A stretch of DNA of 41,780 bases from Gammaproteobacteria bacterium. Its GTDB lineage: Bacteria > Pseudomonadota > Gammaproteobacteria > Steroidobacterales > Woeseiaceae. The position numbers and the translations under genes were made by a program. Shown piece by piece: positions 8,023 through 14,493 of the stretch (positions are counted from its first letter, which is position 1; every line of letters begins with the position of its first letter). Location of the stretch: assembly GCA_009937615.1 (NCBI GenBank), contig JAACFB010000037.1:1-41780 (forward strand), given 5' to 3'. The notes under the pieces were generated by a model that saw only the letters and a list, made by a program, of their open reading frames with translations, did not search any database and was not told the DNA's origin.

Positions 8023-9150
8023 ATGAAATCGACGGTTAATGAAATTCGTGAAGCTCTGACCAGGGTAAAATCGACACCGATAGACCAGGCGTTCGTAATG
8101 CCGGCCGAATACTACTCGTCTGCGGATTTCATGCAGCTGGAAGCCGACCATATCTTTCGCAAGGACTGGGTCTGCCTTGGTCGAGCGGATGAGGTGAAAG
8201 AGCCCGGCGACTATTACACGACCGAGCTGATTGGTGAGCAACTGCTGGTAACGCGTGGCAAAGATAACGCGATCCGCGTCCTGTCAAATGTCTGCCGCCA
8301 TCGCGGTAATATGGTGGCCTCCGGAAAAGGAAAGAAGTCGCGCTTTAGCTGTGGTTATCACGCCTGGACGTATGACCTTCATGGTCAACTGCTCGGCGCG
8401 CCTTTGATGTCGGAGGTTAAAGGCTTCGATATCGCCTGCATTCGGCTACCCTCGTTCAAGACCGAAATATGGCAAGGATTTTTGTTCGTCAACCTGGATG
8501 GTAATGCCGAGCCGCTCGCGCCACGGATCAACGGCTTGCTGCCGTACATCGAGAACTACGAGGTGACCGACAGGGTTCTCGGTTTTACTGAAGAGGTGAC
8601 CTGGCAAACAAACTGGAAGTGCCTGGCTGAAAACTTCATGGAAGGCTACCACCTGGATGTCACTCACCCCGAGACATTACGGCCACTGACACCCACGGGC
8701 CTGTGTGAGCGCGTCGCGACGGATGGGCAGTACAATGCTTACTATTCCTACTACGATCCCAAGTATCCGGAGCGTGGGCCGTTCCCGCCGAACCTGACTG
8801 AAAGAGAGAGACGCTGTTCGTTCATGTTCGGCATATTTCCGAATCTTGTCGTTGCAGCGGCACCTAACATTCTGATTTTTTTATGTCTTAGTCCAGGGTC
8901 AAGTGACTCGGTGAATATCCGCTGGGGCATGTCATCTCTGCCGCAGTCGGACGGTGTGACTGACGAACAGCGTGAATTCATGAACCAGGTGAATGCAGAG
9001 GACAAGGCCAAGCTCGAAACTCTGCAAAAAGGATTGCAATCCAGGTATTTGAGCTCCGGCCCCCTGGCGAAGCCAGATCTCGAAGGCACCATTTACGACA
9101 TGTACCGGTATATGGCGGAACGACTTGCCGGCGACGTAAACCTGGACTAA
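8023..9150 (+). CDS. Rieske oxygenase alpha subunit, quaternary-amine type
   Basis: This 375-residue Rieske non-haem iron oxygenase has the 2Fe-2S ligands Cys91, His93, Cys110 and His113 (CRHRG and CGYHAW). The mononuclear iron site reads E207-G-Y-H210-x4-H215. The residue that bridges the Rieske and iron sites is Glu instead of the usual Asp. This substitution is known from carnitine oxygenase CntA and its glycine-betaine/choline relatives, so a quaternary-amine or betaine substrate is favoured. Such enzymes need a separate reductase, and none is nearby. The stop codon overlaps that of the convergent sulfotransferase by four bases. It is a paralogue of 33879-35021. No upstream in-frame ATG exists before 8023. 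Confidence 0.88.
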   Translation: MKSTVNEIREALTRVKSTPIDQAFVMPAEYYSSADFMQLEADHIFRKDWVCLGRADEVKEPGDYYTTELIGEQLLVTRGKDNAIRVLSNVCRHRGNMVASGKGKKSRFSCGYHAWTYDLHGQLLGAPLMSEVKGFDIACIRLPSFKTEIWQGFLFVNLDGNAEPLAPRINGLLPYIENYEVTDRVLGFTEEVTWQTNWKCLAENFMEGYHLDVTHPETLRPLTPTGLCERVATDGQYNAYYSYYDPKYPERGPFPPNLTERERRCSFMFGIFPNLVVAAAPNILIFLCLSPGSSDSVNIRWGMSSLPQSDGVTDEQREFMNQVNAEDKAKLETLQKGLQSRYLSSGPLAKPDLEGTIYDMYRYMAERLAGDVNLD

Positions 9151-11144
9151 AGCTCGAGAGCAGCTTTTAACGGAGCCAGGTGGGCCTCAAAATGCTTCCA
9201 TTGCTCTAAACCCTGGTCGTAGATAGGCTGTCTGACCTGACCTGAGCTCGGTGTCTGCACAAGCCGATCCGTCTTGTAAAACTCGAGACAAGCCGTTTCC
9301 ATTTCAAGACCGCAGTAGTTCAAAATGCGGGCGACCTGGACTTCCAGGTCCTCTACGACGTCCTCGTACTGAACTCTCAGTATTTCACCGGGAAAGACCT
9401 CATCCCAATGCTCCATGAGGCGAACATAGTCCAGATAATATCGACCAATTTCTTCTAGCCCGTAGGTGTACGCCTGGCCTTCCGCAAACAATTGCTTGAA
9501 TCCGCTGAAACAACATGCCATCGGTGAACGCCGAGCATCGATGATCCGGGCGTTTGGCAGCATTATTTTGATCAATCCAATATGGCGAAAATTGTTCGGC
9601 ATCTTGTCAGTGAAAAATGGCGCGCCAGACCGATGAATACGTGTACCTTCGATGTAAGCGTTACCCAGTCGCTGCACGTCCCTTTCGCTAAGCTCCGATA
9701 ACACAGCCGGGTATCTGGCAGCATCTCCCGCCATTCGTCGCCCGTTCAACTGGGCAACGAGATTCAGGACATTTGGGAGTTCAAATGTCCCGTCGACCTT
9801 GCTGTGCGACGAAAGAATCTGCTCCAACAGCGTTGATCCGGCGCGCGGCAGACCAACGATGAATATCGGGTCGTCAGCGGCAACGCCAAACGCTCTTTTT
9901 GCAGCAACCAGGTGCTTGTTGCAGACTTTGATTTGCGCGTCGATTTCCTCGCTTACAAAGCGAGATTCGTATCCAAGCTGTTGTTTTTTCAATGTATTGC
10001 CGCGCTCATAGTATTCGAATGCCAGGCTGAATTTTTCGCGGTCCTCGTAGGCTTTTCCAAGCGCAAAACACAGATGGATACGATCATTGAGCGTGGTCGA
10101 GTCCGCCGCTTCGCCTTCTTTCGCCAATTTGAGCTCGTGCTCTGTCAGCTGATACGTCTTCAGGTTGGCCAGGCTCCAGAACGCGTCGCCGAAATCCGGC
10201 CGGGCCGTGTAGCACCTTCGGTAATAGCTGATACCGTCGTCGATTCTGCCGATCGTTTTGGCTGCATGACCGCACATCAGCAGTATCTGTGGATTCTCCG
10301 GATCGACTTTGAGCACGTCTTCATATAGTTGAAGCGCTTCCTCGTGTCGCCCGACACCCAGGCAGGTGTTGGCATACAGGCGGCGATAATTGTAGTCGGC
10401 CGGCACCGCTTTCATGAGCAGCTCGGCCTGCTCGAATGCTTTTACGAAGTTCTGTCGTTTTTGCAGCACATTGACGTAGTCAAATCGGCCCAGGTGAAAG
10501 TCGGGCTCGAATTCCAAAGCGCTCTTGAGAAGAGTTTCGGCATCATCGGTAATTCCGAGTTCCGTGCCAATCTTCGCCAACAGTCGCATCCCCTCAACGT
10601 TTTTCGGATCTCTGAGTAAAAACTGCCTGCACAGTGACTCTGCCTTATCCAACTGTTTTTCGTTAATCAGTGTGGATACATTCAGAAGTTCCCGCGGCAA
10701 TCCTTTGAGCCGTTCGAAATGGGCCCGCGCCCTGCCGAGTCCTTCCGCATTCCTGTCCATTTCATACAGTCGTATCAGGGCCTGCCAACTTATGATCAGT
10801 GCCGCATCCAGTTCGACTGCCGCTTCGAACGCCTCGATAGCCCGCTTGATGTCCTTTTTCACTATCCAGAGCTGACCTTTCTCCTGATAGCCGCGACTGT
10901 GTGAAGGCAAAATTGAGTGCAATACGTCCAACGCATCGAATGCATCGTCAGGCTGATTAAGCATTCGTTTGACAACCGCCTTGGCATACTGTGCTTCCGC
11001 ATGATCCGGCCTCATGCTCACCAACCTGGCGATCTCGGCATCAGCCTCAACGAGTTTTCCCGCACCCAGGAGGCGCTTCGCCGCATGCAGTTCACGCTCA
11101 AATTCGACGGTGGCGTGATTGGTTTTGGTTTTTTCGCGGCCCAT
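9147..11144 (-). CDS. TPR-repeat sulfotransferase
   Basis: The protein is about 665 residues from ATG 11144; a TTG at 11180 would add 12 residues, but neither start has a strong Shine-Dalgarno site. The N-terminal two thirds (about 15-390) are tandem tetratricopeptide repeats, with signatures such as KVDPENPQILLMCGHAAKTIG. The C-terminal part is a sulfotransferase domain: GLPRAGSTLLEQIL at about 431-444 is the PAPS 5'-phosphosulfate loop, and the RRSPMACCFSGF stretch is the 3'-phosphate site. It would transfer sulfate from PAPS to a hydroxyl or amine, probably on a protein, glycan or small molecule. TPR-sulfotransferase fusions of unknown substrate are common in marine gammaproteobacteria. 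No link to the neighbouring catabolic genes is visible. Confidence 0.88.
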   Translation of the reverse strand: MGREKTKTNHATVEFERELHAAKRLLGAGKLVEADAEIARLVSMRPDHAEAQYAKAVVKRMLNQPDDAFDALDVLHSILPSHSRGYQEKGQLWIVKKDIKRAIEAFEAAVELDAALIISWQALIRLYEMDRNAEGLGRARAHFERLKGLPRELLNVSTLINEKQLDKAESLCRQFLLRDPKNVEGMRLLAKIGTELGITDDAETLLKSALEFEPDFHLGRFDYVNVLQKRQNFVKAFEQAELLMKAVPADYNYRRLYANTCLGVGRHEEALQLYEDVLKVDPENPQILLMCGHAAKTIGRIDDGISYYRRCYTARPDFGDAFWSLANLKTYQLTEHELKLAKEGEAADSTTLNDRIHLCFALGKAYEDREKFSLAFEYYERGNTLKKQQLGYESRFVSEEIDAQIKVCNKHLVAAKRAFGVAADDPIFIVGLPRAGSTLLEQILSSHSKVDGTFELPNVLNLVAQLNGRRMAGDAARYPAVLSELSERDVQRLGNAYIEGTRIHRSGAPFFTDKMPNNFRHIGLIKIMLPNARIIDARRSPMACCFSGFKQLFAEGQAYTYGLEEIGRYYLDYVRLMEHWDEVFPGEILRVQYEDVVEDLEVQVARILNYCGLEMETACLEFYKTDRLVQTPSSGQVRQPIYDQGLEQWKHFEAHLAPLKAALEL

Positions 11145-11223
11145 AGCGCTGGAGTTTACGGTAATTTCAATGCCAGACAATCAACGCCCGAATGCACGAA
11201 CGTCGGTACAAATGTGCGGTGCG

Positions 11224-11258
11224 AAAGAAAGGGGAGGCGGCCTTTCGGCCACCTCCCC
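11224..11258 (-). terminator. Intrinsic terminator of the TonB receptor gene
   Basis: On the minus strand, 37 bases after the receptor stop, GGGGAGG (11258-11252) pairs with CCTCCCC (11237-11231). An inner GGCC/GGCC stem sits around the loop GAAA, with one mismatch between the two stems. The hairpin is followed by TTTCTTT (11230-11224). This is a textbook Rho-independent terminator. Confidence 0.9.
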
Positions 11259-11294
11259 GTACATTCAGGCTATGCGGTCGAAATACTTCGCCGA

Positions 11295-13715
11295 TCAATA
11301 ATCGTACCTGAACCGCAGTCCCACCGATCTCGGGCGAGTTACGAATTCCTCAGGCGTCAATCCACCCGGGCGAATAAACCGTATTACGCGCTCGTCAGTC
11401 ACGTTATCGATAAACAGTTCGACGCCATAATTTTCCTTGTTGAAGCCGATGGTCGCGTCCACCGTATCCCAGCTCGGAATATCCGCTGCTTGCGACAAAA
11501 TGATGGAGTTATCGCTTTCGTCCGCATGCTGCAGAGCAACCTGCACGTGCCCGTCAAAATCGCCAGCTTCCCAGGTGTATCTGCCGCGCAGGACATACTG
11601 GAACTCAGGTGCAAACGCCAGGGGGCTGCCAACCGGAGCAATATTCGTCGGTTTGAAAATATCGTTCGAAACCGACGTCATCTCGGTGTCGTTCCAAGCG
11701 AAGGATGCGAACAAAGTCAGGTTGTCATTTACGGAAAACACCAGGTCCGAGTCGATGCCGGTTACCTCTGCCTCACCGAGATTGGTCGTAAATGTCAGGT
11801 TCGAGACGCTGAAGTCGGTAACGGTTAACTGAACGTCGGTCCAGTCGACCCGGTACGCCGTGCCGTTCCAGCGCAGTCGATTATCCAGGAAATCGACTTT
11901 CCAGCCGAATTCGATGTTTTCGACATTATCGGAAACATAGCCAAACGGAACGAATACGGTTGGATCGACGCTGCCCGGACCGCCGCGACGATTGAACCCG
12001 CCGGGCCGGAAGCCCTCAGAATAGGTTGCGTAGAAGAGTGAGTCCGCATTCGGAGTCCACGACAAATTAAACTTGACGATCGTGTCCGATTCCGTCGCGG
12101 GCGATATGCCGTCGAGATTTTCATCAATGTTGATGCCGAAATCAAAATCGGTATCTGTGGTCGCGAAAAAGAAGTTAGTTGAGCCAGCAAGACTTACTTC
12201 CTGCTCGTAGTAACGTGCGCCAACTGTGGCCGATAATCTATCAGGCATGAAATCGAACGTCAGCTCGCCAAATACCGCCGATTGTTTTTCAAATCGGGTG
12301 ATATCGTTGACGAAGTTCACGCCTTGAGGGCGTGGGTCGGGATTGAAGATGGTCGTATTCGGCAACGGGCGTTGCTGGGCGGTAATGCCGTTGGCAATTT
12401 GACCCGGCGAGGTAAAGTCAATGCTGGCGCCCAGATCCGCGTCGTCGAAGAAGACACCGCCAATGAAGCTCCATCGATTTTCCCGTGGCGTTGCGATGCG
12501 TATTTCGTGGGTTGTGCGCTCGGTTTCAACGGTAAAGCGCTCCCCATACACCGGATCAAAACATTGAGTGGCGTTGCATAGATAGAAAGGTATGAACGCA
12601 CCCTGCTCAAGATAAGCATTGTCGCTGGTCGATTGATCGACGTCGCGATCCAGGAAAGCACCGGTATAGAGAACTTCCAGGTTGCCGATGTTGCCGTTGA
12701 CGGTCCACGCTATCTGTGAAAACTCGTCATCTTGAAAGTCAGGAAAATACGTCGAGACCTGGAGATCGCCAACGGTTGGATCCTGGGCGAAAGTGCCCTG
12801 GGCATTAAGTTCTTGCTGCATTACCTGGAGCAGGACATCCCATTCATCATTGGCCTGATATTTCAAGGCACTGCGAACACCCTGGTAGTCGACGTCATTG
12901 AAATCTTTTTTCGCAAGCAGCGTGTTTACAGCGGGTATCGTCGTCGCGCCGGGGAGGCTTGCAACGCGGGCTGGATTGGTCAACAGCGGGTCATCGCTGC
13001 CGTTGACGTTGTCAATGAAGCCGCCCTGGTTCGCAGAGTAGACAGCTGTGCGCCATGCGAGGGTATCGTCTATGAGAGGAATGTTGATATAGCCTTCAAC
13101 AGAAGTACTCATTTCGCCGCTTTTGGTATCGGATACGCTGAGTTTCGCGCCCGCCTGAAACTCGTTCAGGACCGGCTTCTTGGTGATTAACCGGACAGTG
13201 CCGGCCTGCGAACTTGCGCCGTACAACGTCCCCTGCGGACCCGCCAACACCTCGATCCGTTCCATGTCGGTGACGTAGATGTCCAGGTTTCGACCGATGG
13301 CCTGAACAGGTTGCTCGTCAAGATACAGTGCGACATTTGGCGAATTGCCTGCAGGCTCGACCGCGCTCAATGTGGCTTGATCGGTCGCCATGCCGCGAAT
13401 ATAGAACGTCGTATTGCCCGGCCCTCGACCGGATGCGGTCAGGTTAGGCTGGTAACGCACGTAGTCGTCGAAATTAGTGATGCCGACATCATTCAACGTC
13501 GCTTCGTCGAGCACGATGACGGACACTGATACATCCTGGAGACTCTCTTCCCGTTTCGACGCCGTCACCGTAATTTCTTCAAGCTGCGCCTGCGCGGCTT
13601 CCGGCATCGCTACGGCCATCAGGGCCGCCGCCGTTGCGGTGTGGACCGCCATTGATACGGCCGTACGTTTGAACCTCACGGTGTTTTGAAGATCACTTAA
13701 GTTACGAGTAGACAT
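11295..13715 (-). CDS. TonB-dependent outer-membrane receptor
   Basis: The receptor has 806 residues from ATG 13715. That start is fixed by GGAGGAG ending five bases upstream, although the frame stays open for another 49 codons. A signal peptide (hydrophobic core AATAAALMAVAM, cleavage after AQAQ) precedes the TonB box region EEITVTASKREESLQDVSVSV. The plug domain follows (QPNLTASGRGPGNTTFYIRG, GPQGTLYGASSQAGTVRLIT), then a 22-strand-type barrel ending in the aromatic C-terminus RFRYDY. It imports a ligand across the outer membrane using the TonB-ExbBD system. The style is that of the large Caulobacter/sphingomonad/marine gammaproteobacterial receptor group, whose ligands are mostly unknown. 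It forms its own transcription unit between the sulfotransferase and the second sox operon. Confidence 0.93.
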   Translation of the reverse strand: MSTRNLSDLQNTVRFKRTAVSMAVHTATAAALMAVAMPEAAQAQLEEITVTASKREESLQDVSVSVIVLDEATLNDVGITNFDDYVRYQPNLTASGRGPGNTTFYIRGMATDQATLSAVEPAGNSPNVALYLDEQPVQAIGRNLDIYVTDMERIEVLAGPQGTLYGASSQAGTVRLITKKPVLNEFQAGAKLSVSDTKSGEMSTSVEGYINIPLIDDTLAWRTAVYSANQGGFIDNVNGSDDPLLTNPARVASLPGATTIPAVNTLLAKKDFNDVDYQGVRSALKYQANDEWDVLLQVMQQELNAQGTFAQDPTVGDLQVSTYFPDFQDDEFSQIAWTVNGNIGNLEVLYTGAFLDRDVDQSTSDNAYLEQGAFIPFYLCNATQCFDPVYGERFTVETERTTHEIRIATPRENRWSFIGGVFFDDADLGASIDFTSPGQIANGITAQQRPLPNTTIFNPDPRPQGVNFVNDITRFEKQSAVFGELTFDFMPDRLSATVGARYYEQEVSLAGSTNFFFATTDTDFDFGINIDENLDGISPATESDTIVKFNLSWTPNADSLFYATYSEGFRPGGFNRRGGPGSVDPTVFVPFGYVSDNVENIEFGWKVDFLDNRLRWNGTAYRVDWTDVQLTVTDFSVSNLTFTTNLGEAEVTGIDSDLVFSVNDNLTLFASFAWNDTEMTSVSNDIFKPTNIAPVGSPLAFAPEFQYVLRGRYTWEAGDFDGHVQVALQHADESDNSIILSQAADIPSWDTVDATIGFNKENYGVELFIDNVTDERVIRFIRPGGLTPEEFVTRPRSVGLRFRYDY

Positions 13716-13737
13716 GGCTCCTCCGACAATATTCATT

Positions 13738-13762
13738 CGTATCAACTGCTTCATTAGATACG
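13738..13762. repeat. Inverted repeat in the TonB receptor leader
   Basis: CGTATC at 13738-13743 and GATACG at 13757-13762 are exact inverted copies separated by 13 bases. They lie between the candidate -10 box and the start codon. The pair could be an operator or a weak mRNA hairpin; with six-base arms chance is possible. Confidence 0.3.
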
Positions 13763-13776
13763 CATGATGAAAAGGG

Positions 13777-13782
13777 ATTATA
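13777..13782 (-). promoter_or_regulatory. Candidate -10 element of the TonB receptor gene
   Basis: On the minus strand the bases read TATAAT, a perfect sigma-70 -10 box, inside an AT-rich run about 60 bases before the receptor ATG. No good -35 hexamer sits 16-18 bases further upstream, so an activator may be needed. Confidence 0.4.
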
Positions 13783-13868
13783 TATATCCTCGCGCGGCGA
13801 ATGACGCCCATAAATTGACACGAAGAAAGCGTTGTTTTTAAACCTTCCGGACAGTAGCACAATGTATT

Positions 13869-13909
13869 CCGCCCAGTCTAATGGACTGGGCGGGCCCGGT
13901 ATCACCGGG
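13869..13909. repeat. Tandem hairpins between sox operon 2 and TonB receptor
   Basis: A perfect 10-bp stem (13869-13878 with 13884-13893, loop taatg) is followed immediately by CCCGGT/ACCGGG (13895-13900 with 13904-13909, loop atc). The soxG stop is at 13974, so read-through RNA from the second sox operon would fold here. No U-run follows on either strand, so a classical intrinsic terminator is not shown; an RNA-stabilising or attenuating structure is possible. Confidence 0.5.
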
Positions 13910-13973
13910 AGCATGATACGAGTGGAAAAATTGATCAGTCATACAATATTTTATTCCGCGAACGTTCACGGCC

Positions 13974-14489
13974 TCACCCCGGGCCAAGCGCATAGCTCAG
14001 CCATTCGACCGCATACTGTTGGTAGGAGCGATAAACAGTAATGATATATGTCGGCGCATCATCGACGCAGTACAACTGCGCGGTCGTTTTTGCGAATCGC
14101 GTACGCGCTGTTGCGCCCGGCGGGAACGCCCGCTCATGGAGATCGATGCTGATGCCCTGACTGAGAACCTCTCGGGCTTCAGGACCGGACAAACGGATGC
14201 GGACATACATGTCGGATACGTCAACGAAAGAGTGCGATCTGTTCGCCGCGGCGGCCTGTTCCAGCGAATCGAGAATATCGCGCTGCTGACCGTCATCGAG
14301 CTGCAGGAGCCAATGGTCCGGACTAATGCAGTAAGCGAGCAGGTCGCCTGGACCAGCGATAATGCTGTTCGCGGTTTCTGGCAGGCGCATTCCCAGCGCA
14401 GTTTCACAAATCTGCCGAACGGCCGAATTGCCGCGCAGGTCCAGCATGCCGCTGGCAGGAAGAATCTCGAATGTTGCGTCGTAGCCCAC
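13974..14489 (-). CDS. soxG: Sarcosine oxidase gamma subunit (second set)
   Basis: This 171-residue protein is the last gene of the second sox operon, four bases after soxA. The GTG at 14489 is the start. It has the SoxG/GcvT-like pattern: a DLRGNSAVRQICETALGMRLP opening, then DHWLLQL and VDVSDMYVRIRLSGPEAREVLSQG, which is the conserved subunit core, and a C-terminal VYRSYQQYAVEWL segment. It is easier to recognise than the first copy and only weakly similar to it, so the two operons are old paralogues or were acquired separately. Its role is structural, within the four-subunit demethylating flavoenzyme. Confidence 0.87.
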   Translation of the reverse strand: MGYDATFEILPASGMLDLRGNSAVRQICETALGMRLPETANSIIAGPGDLLAYCISPDHWLLQLDDGQQRDILDSLEQAAAANRSHSFVDVSDMYVRIRLSGPEAREVLSQGISIDLHERAFPPGATARTRFAKTTAQLYCVDDAPTYIITVYRSYQQYAVEWLSYALGPG

Positions 14490-14493
14490 GGTA

